Of a DNA stretch of 41,205 nucleotides, positions 33,171 to 41,205 are shown piece by piece (the stretch's first letter is position 1; every line of letters begins with the position of its first letter). Origin of the DNA: Bacteroidota bacterium (GTDB lineage: Bacteria > Bacteroidota > Ignavibacteria > Kryptoniales > JAKASW01); NCBI GenBank assembly GCA_021811615.1, contig JAJZNW010000014.1:1-41205 (forward strand). The letters run 5' to 3'. The translations under genes were made by a program, and so were the position numbers. The notes beneath the pieces are model-generated. The model was not told the DNA's origin. It saw only the letters and a list, made by a program, of their open reading frames with translations, and did not search any database.

Positions 33171-34562
33171 ATGGATTACATGAAACTTTCTGCATACGTC
33201 GACTCGCGCAAGCGGGAATATCTTGACGAACTGTCAGGGATAATCAGGATAGAGAGTGTTTCGGCCGACCCGTTGAAAAAGAAAGAGATGGTTCGATGCG
33301 CGGAGGCTATTTCCGGTCTGATGCGAGAGGCAGGCATCGAAAATGTCGAACTATTTGAGACTCAAGGTAACCCACTGGTTTACGGCGAATATGTTCACGC
33401 CGACGACAACCCGACAGTTCTTGTCTATGGCCACTATGATGTGCAGCCGGTAGATCCACTCTCGGAGTGGGAGACACCGCCGTTCGAGGCAGCCGTGCGC
33501 GGTGACGATCTCTATGCGCGCGGTTCCAGCGATGACAAGGGACAGCTCTTCATGCACCTCAAGGCTTTCGAGGCACTCAGAAAGTTGAATGAGAATATGC
33601 CGGTAAATCTCAAATACATATTCGAAGGCGAAGAAGAGATCGGAAGCATCCATCTCGAACCTTTCATCCGATCCCATAAGGACTTGCTCAAGGCCGACGC
33701 CGTAGTCATATCGGATACGGCCATGTACGGCCGCGACATCCCCACTATTTGTTATGGACTTCGCGGGATGGCATACCTTGAACTCTCTGTCAGCAACTCG
33801 GCGATCGATCTTCACTCCGGATCATTCGGCGGCGCGATCGAGAATCCCGTTCATGTTCTTGCCGATATTGTTTCGCGGCTTCACGACAAGTACGGACGCG
33901 TAACCGTCCCGCACTTCTATGACGATGTTGTTGACGTGCCGAATGAAGAAAGGGAAGAGATCGCGAGGCTTCCTTACACCGATGCCGAGTTCTTGAGACA
34001 GTCCGGCGCTGTGGCGGTATACGGCGAGTATGGCTTCACTACAAACGAGCGCCTGTGGATAAGGCCTACTCTGGATGTCAACGGGATATACGGCGGGTTC
34101 ACTGGAGAGGGAGCTAAGACGATAATCCCTTCGAAAGCGACTGCGAAGGTGAGCATGCGATTGGTACCGGATCAGAAATCCGAAAAGATTCTTGAGCTGT
34201 TCGAATCGTTCATCGATCAAATCGCTCCTCCAACCGTGAAGGTGACCGTAAGAAAAATGCACAGCGGCGAGCCTGCACTTACCCCGATCGATCATCCTGC
34301 GGTGAAAGCCGCATCTGAAGCGCTTGAGCAGGTGTTTGGAAAGAAACCTTACTTCATCCGGGAGGGAGGTTCGATCCCGGAAGTCCTGACATTTCAGGAG
34401 GCACTTGGGACCCCTGTGGTTCTTCTTGGATTCGGTCTCCCCGATGAAAAAAGCCACGCTCCCAACGAGCATCTCTACCTTAGGCACTTCTATGATGGAA
34501 TTAAAACCATCGCGATCCTCTTCGAAAAGCTTTCGTCCCGGGGATTCGCTCCTGGTATTTAA
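33171..34562 (+). CDS. M20 family dipeptidase/deacylase
   Basis: A 463-residue M20 metallopeptidase without signal peptide. Zinc and catalytic motifs are VLVYGHYDVQPVDP (His and catalytic Asp), LYARGSSDDKGQLF (bridging Asp), FEGEEEIGS (catalytic Glu plus ligand), VISDTAMYG, and the terminal ligand in SHAPNEHLYL. The dimerisation domain has LHSGSFGGAIENPVHVLADI. This pattern is that of the ArgE/DapE/CPG2-type dipeptidases often annotated simply as 'dipeptidase'. GGAAGGG is upstream; the ATG at 33171 is preferred to the TTG three bases earlier. It is tandem with the lipoprotein pair and convergent with the S46 gene. Confidence 0.93.
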   Translation: MDYMKLSAYVDSRKREYLDELSGIIRIESVSADPLKKKEMVRCAEAISGLMREAGIENVELFETQGNPLVYGEYVHADDNPTVLVYGHYDVQPVDPLSEWETPPFEAAVRGDDLYARGSSDDKGQLFMHLKAFEALRKLNENMPVNLKYIFEGEEEIGSIHLEPFIRSHKDLLKADAVVISDTAMYGRDIPTICYGLRGMAYLELSVSNSAIDLHSGSFGGAIENPVHVLADIVSRLHDKYGRVTVPHFYDDVVDVPNEEREEIARLPYTDAEFLRQSGAVAVYGEYGFTTNERLWIRPTLDVNGIYGGFTGEGAKTIIPSKATAKVSMRLVPDQKSEKILELFESFIDQIAPPTVKVTVRKMHSGEPALTPIDHPAVKAASEALEQVFGKKPYFIREGGSIPEVLTFQEALGTPVVLLGFGLPDEKSHAPNEHLYLRHFYDGIKTIAILFEKLSSRGFAPGI

Positions 34563-34588
34563 GGATTCCTTCGACTTAAGGAAGGTGA

Positions 34589-34606
34589 CTGCCGCAACCG
34601 CGGCAG
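34589..34606. terminator. Hairpin between convergent M20 and S46 genes
   Basis: CTGCCGC (34589-34595), loop AACC, GCGGCAG (34600-34606). It is a short GC-rich stem between two converging genes; no T-run. Confidence 0.45.
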
Positions 34607-34615
34607 CCAGCTTCT

Positions 34616-34652
34616 GAATTCAATACTTACTACCTGCTGCGTACCATCTACT
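34616..34652 (-). repeat. 'TAGTAAGTA' word tract at the stop of the S46 gene
   Basis: Read on the minus strand, the S46 stop codon TAG opens the words TAGATGG, GCAGCAGG and TAGTAAGTATTG. This is the same word family as the tract after era (6039-6100), and again the stop codon is its first word. Confidence 0.55.
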
Positions 34653-36843
34653 GTTTGCTTCCCTGTCCTTCGACCTTTCCGCCTTCGATCTCATTCACGA
34701 TCCTCTCGTCATGGTAAATGTACTTAAGAGCTTGGATAATGGCGTCCGAGTTCACCGCGACACCACGATTCACTGACGGGACGTAGATGAAATTCCCCGG
34801 CAGGCTTTCGATGTTCCCGTCGAAAACCAGTCCGACCAGCTGCTGCTTCTCGTTAATTACAGGGCTGCCCGAATTACCTCCGACAATGTCGCTTGTCATA
34901 ACGAAATCAAGAGGAGTGCTGAGCTTGAAGTCTGCAGGCGGGTTTTGCCACTCGGGCGGGAGGCTCCATGGATACTCTTTACCGAAGCTGTAATACCGGT
35001 TATACATCCCGTAGAATGTTGTCATCGGCGGAGCGATAGTCCCGTTGTACGGATATCCCTTCACGACACCGTCGGCAATTCTGAGCGTGAACGTCGCGTC
35101 CGGAGGAATAGACGTGCCATAGACATCGTACAGTGCTCTCCCAAGAAGCAAATTCTCCGACGTCTCTTCTGCCAGGAGCCTGCTGTACTCCGTCTCGTAT
35201 CTTGTCGCCTCGCCGCCCGTCGCCTCAACGAAGCGAATGAAAGGATCGCTTGAGTTGAGGATAACATTCGGCTTGCCGTCAAGCAGCGCAGCAACTTTGG
35301 CGCTGTCACCGAGTGCGCTAGCACTGGCCAGGGAATCCGCAGCTTCTTCGGGAGAGAGTCCACCCATCAACTCGTTAAAAGCCCGGTTCTGATTCCCGAA
35401 GAATGCCTGCATGTTATGCAGTTGAATCGCCAGAAGTTTCCGTTCGAGTCCGGCATTGAAGTCGGACGGGAAGAATCTCGCTTTGTACGCCGAGAGTCGG
35501 TTTCCCCTTAGTTCCTTCGGGCGACTACTATCAGGCTGCTGCATCTCCGCGGCGAAATTGACAAGCGAAACGGCCATCTTGAAGTATGAGGATGTACCGA
35601 AGCCGTAGAAGTCGAACGCGGCATGACCGGCATACAATTTTGCCTTCCCGCTCTCAACCTTTGCGAGATTGTCCCAGACGTTCCCGTAGGATTCTTCGAG
35701 CGCCGGGTTCTTCTCCACCTCGGCTCTGAAATCCCGTTCGAACGCTTCCTTCCTTGCCATGAGGTACGGATCGCGAAGACCTTTAAGCATGCCGGTGTAC
35801 GCTTTCAGAGAATTCGATAATAGGAATCGCCTGGTCTCGTATCTCGATTTCATGCCAGGGTGCTTCTCGACGTAAGAGGTGTACAGTGTCTGCAGCTGTC
35901 GAAACAGGTCGACGACGTATGGATAACTGTAATCCCTGAAAAATTTCAGCTGCGCTACCGAGACTAATCTGTTTGTCCTGCCAGGGTTTCCTATCACGAA
36001 TACCGTTTCCCCCTTCTTCGCACCGTCCGCGCTCCACTTGAAATAATGCGTGGTGTGAAGCGGCTTACCGTCGTTGGCGTAGATTCTGAACAACGCGAAA
36101 TCCAAATCGTACCTTGGGTACGTGAAGTTGTCGTAGTCGCCGCCGAAGTACGCCACTATCATCTGCGGCGCGAAGACGAGCCTGATGTCGGTGTACCGGC
36201 GATAACCGTATAGGGAATATCTGCCTCCGTTGTAGAAAGTCACAACCTGGAACACCATCGAGTCTGCCGGGTCAGCTTCCTTGTACTTTTCCCAGTATTC
36301 TTTCTGTAACCGGGAGATTTCAGCGTTGCCGTTGGCTACTTTTTCCTGACTGGTAGTGCCGGTGTTGAAGGCTTTCTGGACTTCGGCAGTAACATCTTTG
36401 ATCAGGACGAGCCGATCGGCGTACATGCCTGGAACCTGTCTCTCGTCGGAGAGAGTCGCGGCGCAGAACCCGCTGTCGGTCAAATCTTCACCTGGTCGGT
36501 TGACCTTGTCGAGCGCATAGCGGGCGCAATGATGGTTCGTTAGGACAAGGCCGTCCTGCGAGATGAACGACGCAGAGCAACCCGGGAGGCGGAGTGCGGC
36601 CAGTCTTGCGTCGGCGAACCACGCCGAATCCGGGTTGAAATTGTATTTCTCCTCGAAATACTCTGACGGTGGAAAGTCGAAAGTCCACATCTTGCCGTCA
36701 TCGAACTTGCCGGCAGTAACGGTGTCAGGATTGAAGTAGACCCTCTGCGCGGTTCTGGTCGATTGATAGGAAGAACAACCGGCCATGAAAAGGAACGCGA
36801 ACCCGATGATAGGAGAAATCCGGTGTAGTAAGACTCGTCTCAT
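34648..36843 (-). CDS. S46 dipeptidyl-peptidase (DPP7-type) lipoprotein
   Basis: A 731-residue serine exopeptidase that removes dipeptides from peptide N-termini in the periplasm. The N-terminus is a lipoprotein signal (FAFLFMAGC, Cys23). The catalytic residues are His105 in LVLTNHHC, the Asp in PRYDLDFALFR, and Ser658 in GGNSGSP. Eighteen residues after the Ser, where DPP11 has the Arg that selects Asp/Glu, this protein has Gly676 (VFDGNIES), as DPP7-type enzymes do, so a preference for hydrophobic P1 residues is inferred. AAGGGG precedes the ATG by 7 bases. S46 enzymes are typical of Bacteroidota and relatives that live on peptides. It is convergent with the M20 gene. Its C-terminal end (GGKVEGQGSKQ) runs into a word repeat. 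Confidence 0.95.
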   Translation of the reverse strand: MRRVLLHRISPIIGFAFLFMAGCSSYQSTRTAQRVYFNPDTVTAGKFDDGKMWTFDFPPSEYFEEKYNFNPDSAWFADARLAALRLPGCSASFISQDGLVLTNHHCARYALDKVNRPGEDLTDSGFCAATLSDERQVPGMYADRLVLIKDVTAEVQKAFNTGTTSQEKVANGNAEISRLQKEYWEKYKEADPADSMVFQVVTFYNGGRYSLYGYRRYTDIRLVFAPQMIVAYFGGDYDNFTYPRYDLDFALFRIYANDGKPLHTTHYFKWSADGAKKGETVFVIGNPGRTNRLVSVAQLKFFRDYSYPYVVDLFRQLQTLYTSYVEKHPGMKSRYETRRFLLSNSLKAYTGMLKGLRDPYLMARKEAFERDFRAEVEKNPALEESYGNVWDNLAKVESGKAKLYAGHAAFDFYGFGTSSYFKMAVSLVNFAAEMQQPDSSRPKELRGNRLSAYKARFFPSDFNAGLERKLLAIQLHNMQAFFGNQNRAFNELMGGLSPEEAADSLASASALGDSAKVAALLDGKPNVILNSSDPFIRFVEATGGEATRYETEYSRLLAEETSENLLLGRALYDVYGTSIPPDATFTLRIADGVVKGYPYNGTIAPPMTTFYGMYNRYYSFGKEYPWSLPPEWQNPPADFKLSTPLDFVMTSDIVGGNSGSPVINEKQQLVGLVFDGNIESLPGNFIYVPSVNRGVAVNSDAIIQALKYIYHDERIVNEIEGGKVEGQGSKQ

Positions 36844-37099
36844 TTAAGCCCCTTTGTTTTTGTCGTGGGAAATTTAATGCAAATTTGTGAATGTTACCCG
36901 AGAAATTGGAGCGGACGTTCGCGGGCGCGTCTCTGTTTGATCAATATCCCGGAGTGTCATGGCCGTTCCGATTTGAGATAGCACTTTAAATGTTGTAATT
37001 TCTTCCTGCGGTTGATATATTTTCGCATCCGAAGGATCTACTGTACGAGGCGCGGTCTTCGGGATCAGAGTAAGGCATACCAAATTGAGGAGCGCAACA

Positions 37100-38128
37100 A
37101 TGCATTCAAGAGTTGTTAAAGAGTTATTGATCGTCACTGTTCTGGCGGTCACATTTGCGGCGTGCCAAAAGAGCACACCGGTCAGTGTGCCTCCGTTGCA
37201 AAATTATAGAGATGGCATGAACCTGTTCGCCATCGATATCCCTGCAACCTGGCAACAGACGAGCGAGCCGGGGAAGCTGAACCTTTTCAATTCCGAGGAT
37301 GCGTATAACCGATTTGCGGATCCGACATCTAGCTCTAAACCTGCCGTCAGGATTTATATCCACGCGAAAAGCATCGGCGGCCAAACGCTTCAGGATGTCG
37401 TCGAGCAGTTCAAGGACAACCTGAGACAGCAACAGGCGCAGATTGACCCCGATGTTCAGACGTCACTTGCAGGAATGCCAGCGGTGAAGGTCCCATACGC
37501 TCTCAGGATCGACAGTAAGAATACGATTTTCGGATATGCCATATTGACGGTTTCGGACAGTACCGAATATGGATATGAATGCCAGGGATTCAATAAAGAA
37601 TTCAAGCGCTATGCGCCCGTTTTCGACACTGTTGAGACGACCTACCGCATCATACCGAAGGTTGTTGCGAAGGAGCAATTACCGGATAACCTGATACCGT
37701 CGTCTACGCCGGCAACGTATCAGACACAATATTACTCGATCCAGTATCCTTCAAACTTCAAGGCCTCCCCGCAAGGAGCTACCGGAAGCGACGTCAAGAA
37801 TACAGTCACATTCAAGGGCTACTTCGAAGATTGTACGATCGAGGTGGATGTTCTCGATGCGAAGAAGCTGGATGTCGAGAAAATATTCAAGCAGAACAAG
37901 GGAAACTACCCGAACGCCAAGAGTGAGAAGACGAAGCTTGACGGGCTCGATGCTTATGTTATATCCTATTCGCCGGTTAGGGGCATTCAGCGCCGGGTCT
38001 ACTTCGTAGTGAAGAACGACAATTGGGTCAGAATAATCCTGACATGGAATGAAGCGAGCCAGCAGAAGTATCATGCCAATTTCGAGCAGGCTTTTGAACA
38101 GGCCGCTACAAGCGTGAAATTGAAGTAA
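37100..38128 (+). CDS. Lipoprotein with two PsbP-like domains
   Basis: A 342-residue protein starting at the ATG at 37100, with GAGGAG upstream. The signal is MHSRVVKELLIVTVLAVTFAAC (lipobox TFAAC). The mature protein holds two similar units, each with the pattern aromatic-x-I-x-x-P-x-x-W/F: FAIDIPATWQQTSEPGKLNLF ... AVRIYIHAKSIGG near 39-105, and YYSIQYPSNFKASPQGATG ... TIEVDVLDAKK near 210-265. This resembles PsbP/Mog1-like (DUF1795) beta folds, known in secreted lipoproteins of unknown role. A long hairpin made from a word repeat follows the stop. The start lies 256 bases from the divergent S46 gene. Confidence 0.65.
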   Translation: MHSRVVKELLIVTVLAVTFAACQKSTPVSVPPLQNYRDGMNLFAIDIPATWQQTSEPGKLNLFNSEDAYNRFADPTSSSKPAVRIYIHAKSIGGQTLQDVVEQFKDNLRQQQAQIDPDVQTSLAGMPAVKVPYALRIDSKNTIFGYAILTVSDSTEYGYECQGFNKEFKRYAPVFDTVETTYRIIPKVVAKEQLPDNLIPSSTPATYQTQYYSIQYPSNFKASPQGATGSDVKNTVTFKGYFEDCTIEVDVLDAKKLDVEKIFKQNKGNYPNAKSEKTKLDGLDAYVISYSPVRGIQRRVYFVVKNDNWVRIILTWNEASQQKYHANFEQAFEQAATSVKLK

Positions 38129-38140
38129 GTCTGAATGTGA

Positions 38141-38201
38141 GGCAATCGGCGGTCGGCGGTCAGCAGTCGGTCCGAAGGATGATAGCCGACCGCTGATTGC
38201 C
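38141..38201. repeat. 'GGCAATCGGCGGTCGGC' inverted repeat
   Basis: The left arm GGCAATCGGCGGTCGGC (38141-38157) pairs with GCCGACCGCTGATTGCC (38185-38201) with one mismatch, a 17-bp stem with a 27-base loop that itself contains GGTCAGCAGTCGG. It lies between the lipoprotein stop (38128) and the gdpD start (38212), leaving no room for a Shine-Dalgarno. It could terminate the upstream gene. It is the fourth word family. Confidence 0.7.
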
Positions 38202-38211
38202 GACATCTGAT

Positions 38212-39009
38212 ATGCTTCATACACTATTCGGAGACGGGGTACACTTCTACAATGTTGCCCACCGCGGGTTCTCCGCGAATGCACCGGAAAACACCTTAGC
38301 CTCTTTCGCTCTCGCCATCGGCTCGGGTGCCAATATGCTCGAACTGGATGTCATGCTCACCGCTGATGGCCAACCCATCGTGTTCCATGATTACAGGCTG
38401 GGAAGAACCACGAACGGCACCGGCCTTGTGAGTCGGCTCGCATCGGCACATATACGCACACTCGATGCGGGAATCTGGTTCGACGACAGGTTCGGCGGGG
38501 AAAAAGTCCCTTTTCTGGACGAGGTCCTCGATCTTGCAAAGGGGAAAGTGAGAGTCAATATAGAATTGAAGCACAGACGGCACGACGGAATCGCTCTTCT
38601 TGTCGAGAAGTGCGTGAAGACAGTCGAACGTCACCGCATGAGTGACGATGTCATTTTCTCGTCGTTTAATCTTGCGGCGCTGCGAATCCTGCATTACAAT
38701 AAACCTCATCTGCGCTTCGCACCTCTTTACAGGCACAACCTTGTTCCAACTCCACGTTCGTTTCCTCTCCGATACGGTGCCCAGGGTGTGGTACTGAACC
38801 ATCACTTTCTTAACGGCACTGCCGTCCGGCGATTCCACAATCTCGGATTGAACGTGTTCGTCTATACCGTTAACGGGAAACGGCGTATAGAGCGGATGAT
38901 TGAAATGGGAGTTGATGGGGTGATCTCAGACAACCCATCCGATGTTGCCTCGATAGCAGCCGAGGCACCAAATCTTACTTTCTTTTCGCGAAGTGCTGAT
39001 AGGAAATGA
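38212..39009 (+). CDS. Glycerophosphodiester phosphodiesterase family protein
   Basis: A 265-residue protein. Motifs are VAHRGFSANAPENTLASF (substrate and metal binding), NMLELDVMLTADGQPIVFHDYRLGRTTNGTG (the E-x-D and H-D metal/catalytic residues), VRVNIELKH, and the late LNVFVYTVNGKRRIERMIEMGVDGVISDNPSD. No signal peptide, so it acts in the cytosol on glycerophosphodiesters from phospholipid turnover. I start at the ATG at 38212; a TTG at 38197 is in frame. There is no visible Shine-Dalgarno because the inverted repeat ends 11 bases upstream. The 3' end overlaps thiL by 35 bases tail to tail. Confidence 0.92.
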   Translation: MLHTLFGDGVHFYNVAHRGFSANAPENTLASFALAIGSGANMLELDVMLTADGQPIVFHDYRLGRTTNGTGLVSRLASAHIRTLDAGIWFDDRFGGEKVPFLDEVLDLAKGKVRVNIELKHRRHDGIALLVEKCVKTVERHRMSDDVIFSSFNLAALRILHYNKPHLRFAPLYRHNLVPTPRSFPLRYGAQGVVLNHHFLNGTAVRRFHNLGLNVFVYTVNGKRRIERMIEMGVDGVISDNPSDVASIAAEAPNLTFFSRSADRK

Positions 39010-40033
39010 AGTCGGAATAAATTTCGGCCGGACTGTCTTTCCTGTTCACGGTTACTTTCGGTGTGCCCGCCTCTATCCTGCCGATGGGTCTGATGTAGCC
39101 TTCGAGTGAAAAGAGTTTTGGGAAGTCGTTCTCAGCAATGGTGAATAGAAGCTCGTAATCCTCACCCCCACGAAGTGCATAGGCAAGCGGCTCCTCGTTG
39201 AACTCCTTTGCCGTCCGTCGAGTGACCGGATCGATCGGTATGAATTCCTCGTCGAGCGATGCGGCTACCCCGCTGGATTTGCAGAGGTGAAGCATGTCGG
39301 AAATAAGTCCGTCGCTTATGTCGATCATCGAGTGAACTCGTATCTTTTCACTGATACTCCTGGATAGCTCGACGCGGGGTTCCGGTAGCAGATGTTTTTG
39401 CAGGACGGAGTCGTAACCTTCAAAGCCTGGGGTGAAGTCTGGAGGCTGGCCGGCCTCAACGTATCTCTTTTTTTCCCGCTGAAGGACCATCAAGCCGGCA
39501 TGCGACCGCCCAAGGTCGCCGGTGACGCAGACGACATCGCCCGCTATCGCGCCGCTTCGAGTCGCAAGTCTTTCAGGCTCGACCTCGCCGGTGACCGCGA
39601 CGTTTACGACCAACCCGACAGGCGAAGCCGAAGTGTCACCCCCTGCGACAACACACCCGAATTTTCCGAGCTCCGCAGTGAATGAATCGTAGAATTCTTC
39701 GATCATTTCGACGCTCACGTTGGAGTGTATCCCGAGAGAAATGAATGCGGCCGTCGGCACGGCAGACATCGCGGCGATGTCGCTCAGATTAGCTGCCGCC
39801 GCTTTTTGGCCGAGGTGTCGCATCGAGGTATAGGAAGAATCGAAGTGGACATTCTGGATCAGGATATCGGTCGTGATCACAGACAGGTTGCCCGGGGTCG
39901 GCCTGAGGACGGCTGCATCGTCGCCGATAGTTTGCAGCACTTTCGGATTCGCAAATCGTGAGGCGAGAGAGTTGAATTTCTCTATGAGTCCAAACTCGCC
40001 GACAGATGTGATAGGGGTAAAATTAATCTCCAC
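38975..40033 (-). CDS. thiL: Thiamine-monophosphate kinase
   Basis: A 352-residue ATP-dependent kinase that makes thiamine diphosphate from thiamine monophosphate, the last step of vitamin B1 cofactor synthesis. Family features are the N-terminal EFGLIEKF, the IGDDAAVL metal/ATP motif, TDILIQNVHFD, KAAAANLSDIAAMSA, VAGGDTSAS, VTGDLGRSHAGL and a late MIDISDGLISDML and ALRGGEDYELLF. Start: a GTG at 40033 with GGAG 5 bases upstream. It is not next to other thiamine genes. No TPP riboswitch is visible in the ~130 bases upstream. Confidence 0.95.
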   Translation of the reverse strand: MEINFTPITSVGEFGLIEKFNSLASRFANPKVLQTIGDDAAVLRPTPGNLSVITTDILIQNVHFDSSYTSMRHLGQKAAAANLSDIAAMSAVPTAAFISLGIHSNVSVEMIEEFYDSFTAELGKFGCVVAGGDTSASPVGLVVNVAVTGEVEPERLATRSGAIAGDVVCVTGDLGRSHAGLMVLQREKKRYVEAGQPPDFTPGFEGYDSVLQKHLLPEPRVELSRSISEKIRVHSMIDISDGLISDMLHLCKSSGVAASLDEEFIPIDPVTRRTAKEFNEEPLAYALRGGEDYELLFTIAENDFPKLFSLEGYIRPIGRIEAGTPKVTVNRKDSPAEIYSDFISYQHFAKRK

Positions 40034-40166
40034 ATTAGCTCCGTGAAGAAAATAGTGAATCTACTGCGGAATAAAAACCCTTCAGATCAGCAGGATACCT
40101 TGAACTGATCCCATGCTCCGGATCCCGACGGGAAATGTGAATCCGATCTCCGGCCAGATTCCATGC

Positions 40167-40589
40167 TCAAGAACCATCCTCCGGCATTCTACCTCTCTCT
40201 ATATCTGCGATCTTCCTCTCGATTACATTTGCTAATTCCTGGAAGTCAAACGGCTTCGTCAGGATCACGCAGCCGGTGTTGTTCAGAAATTGAGTAAGCT
40301 GAGCATCGATTCCGCTGCCGGTCATGAAAACAAACCTCTTCGCGTAAGAGGGAGTCGTTACTACCATTTTCCTGTAAAGCTCGTCTCCATCGATTTCCGG
40401 CATGTGAATGTCCGATACAACTATATCCGGTTTGAAGGATTCGATTATCGTCAGTGCTTCCCGACCGTCTTTCGCTGGCATGACATCGAATCCCATTTCT
40501 CCTATGAATACAGCGATCAGCTTGACGATGTCCTCCTCATCGTCCACTATGAGAACCCGCCATTTCCTTCGAGGCCCGGATTTTTTCAT
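40167..40589 (-). CDS. Single-domain response regulator (CheY-like)
   Basis: A 140-residue receiver domain with no output domain. Acidic pocket Asp16-Asp17 (VDDEED), phosphoacceptor Asp60 (VVSDIHMPEIDG), Thr90 (FVFMTGSG) and Lys112 (LTKPFD) are all present. I start at the ATG at 40589 because AGGTGG lies 4 bases upstream; the ATG at 40592 directly before it is too close. The C-terminal tail IERKIADIERGRMPEDGS is a short charged helix. No histidine kinase is adjacent, so the partner is unknown. About 130 bases separate it from the divergently oriented part of thiL's leader; both are on the minus strand and could be independent. Confidence 0.93.
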   Translation of the reverse strand: MKKSGPRRKWRVLIVDDEEDIVKLIAVFIGEMGFDVMPAKDGREALTIIESFKPDIVVSDIHMPEIDGDELYRKMVVTTPSYAKRFVFMTGSGIDAQLTQFLNNTGCVILTKPFDFQELANVIERKIADIERGRMPEDGS

Positions 40590-41084
40590 CATCCCACCTA
40601 AGATCAATATTCGCTTATGTGAATTTCAACGATATTGTATCGACTTTACGGATCTATCAAAGAATCAGGTCCTTCGCGGAAAATGGTAGCGACGTATGGA
40701 ACAACTGAGAATCCGAATTCATTTCGTGAAATGATACGGGTCCGATCCATCACTCGAAATATGGTTGCACCAACACCTTGCCCAAAAAGAAAAAAAACTT
40801 CGGCAATCGCACGCCTTTCACAGAAGGCTGTACGAGTTGCTCTCCGTAAATGTGGAATCCCCTTGATGATCGAGATTACTCACATGCCAAAAAGAATATA
40901 CCGTTAAAACACTTGTGATTGCAACATTTTCGTGAAATTGAGTCGAAATATTTCCGGATGGAATTCAGTGCGGCGTACCGGTCTTCGGCTGGTCTCTTTC
41001 GGCAAGGAGGACATTTCAATTGATAGGCTGTCAGTACTGCCCCGGCTGCCTCAAACGTCGCTTTTTTGCGGCAATTTCGCTGTT
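40590..41084. other. Gene-poor spacer before the tRNA
   Basis: About 500 bases with a 90-codon open frame (40635-40907) that has no ribosome site, unusual composition and no domain, which I reject as a gene. The stretch contains an A-rich run near 40784-40799 and no clear terminator or repeat. It may contain the upstream promoter of the response regulator. Confidence 0.45.
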
Positions 41085-41113
41085 TTGAAGATTGGCACTC
41101 CAGGAGTTATATT
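41085..41113 (+). promoter_or_regulatory. Sigma70-type promoter of the tRNA
   Basis: TTGAAG (41085-41090), a 17-base spacer, TATATT (41108-41113). Transcription should start near 41120, about 45 bases before the tRNA. Confidence 0.65.
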
Positions 41114-41164
41114 TACAAGCCTGCGAGACCCACGGCTTTTGCAGACAGACCCGCACGTACCAAA

Positions 41165-41205
41165 GCGGGTAGATGGCGAAATTGGCAGACGCGCTAGCCT
41201 TAGGA
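41165..41205 (+). tRNA. tRNA-Leu(UAG), 5' part (cut by window edge)
   Basis: The sequence begins GCGGGTA (acceptor arm), GA, then a D arm TGGCGAAATTGGCAGACGC, and enters the anticodon arm as CTAGC-CTTAGGA. The loop CTTAGGA puts the anticodon at TAG, read as UAG (leucine, CUA). Long D-loop type and identity elements match bacterial tRNA-Leu. The 3' half, with the long variable arm, is outside the window. Confidence 0.88.

Noticed and set aside
40034..40166. TPP riboswitch upstream of thiL
   Set aside because: I could not find the conserved CUGAGA and ACCUGAUCU-like elements in the short leader, and ThiL is commonly not under such control.
40635..40907. A 90-codon plus-strand frame before the tRNA
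   Set aside because: No ribosome site, odd composition, no domain, and the start lies in an AT-rich leader; chance frame.

Overview
The window looks like chromosomal DNA of a bacterium from the Bacteroidota/Ignavibacteria side of the FCB group. The base composition looks close to balanced. The evidence for the lineage is a secreted protease with a type IX secretion C-terminal sorting domain (YPNPFNPATT motif), a run of PorV-like outer-membrane barrel proteins, an S46 dipeptidyl-peptidase, and many SpI/SpII signal peptides. The lineage is my inference; the window contains no rRNA or marker gene that settles it.

Layout. 1-3.2 kb: tail of an unidentified gene, a small secreted protein, a DUF4382-like lipoprotein and an outer-membrane barrel protein. 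3.2-7.4 kb: housekeeping genes, with carA divergent from glnB, then era and a DUF1015 gene. 7.4-8.4 kb: a hicBA toxin-antitoxin remnant whose toxin is cut short inside a palindrome, a two-copy palindromic element, and a 21-bp minisatellite of about 11.5 units. 8.4-13.9 kb: four tandem PorV/FadL-like paralogues on the minus strand; the two middle copies are broken, one by an in-frame TAG and one by a 1-nt deletion. 14.1-20.2 kb: murB, a DEAD-box helicase with a long disordered N-terminus, and a secreted M16 protease. 20.3-23 kb: an orphan ORF6N protein carrying a 27-bp palindrome, an acyl-ACP thioesterase and a lipoprotein serpin. 23.3-25 kb: an arsenic operon arsR-arsN2-arsM with a visible promoter and operator. 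25.2-38.1 kb: a J-domain protein, a frameshifted ywbE, then a peptidase-rich stretch (T9SS-exported V8-like protease, PepD, M49, M20, S46) mixed with lipoproteins of unknown function. 38.2-41.2 kb: a glycerophosphodiesterase overlapping thiL tail to tail, a single-domain response regulator, and the first 41 bases of a tRNA-Leu(UAG) behind a good sigma70-type promoter.

How the genes work together. The clearest common theme is peptide use: secreted, periplasmic and cytoplasmic peptidases with complementary specificity (S1, S46, M16, M49, M20, PepD) plus a serpin that may protect the cell from proteases. The arsenic operon encodes sensing, acetyltransfer and methylation, with no efflux pump or arsenate reductase in view. 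The most unusual content is in the non-coding and decaying parts. These are the 7.4-8.4 kb repeat block, four kinds of degenerate word repeats placed directly after stop codons or just before start codons, and five coding sequences that look broken or truncated (hicA, two barrel paralogues, ywbE, and the edge-cut first gene). Single-base lesions need to be checked against reads before being called biological.
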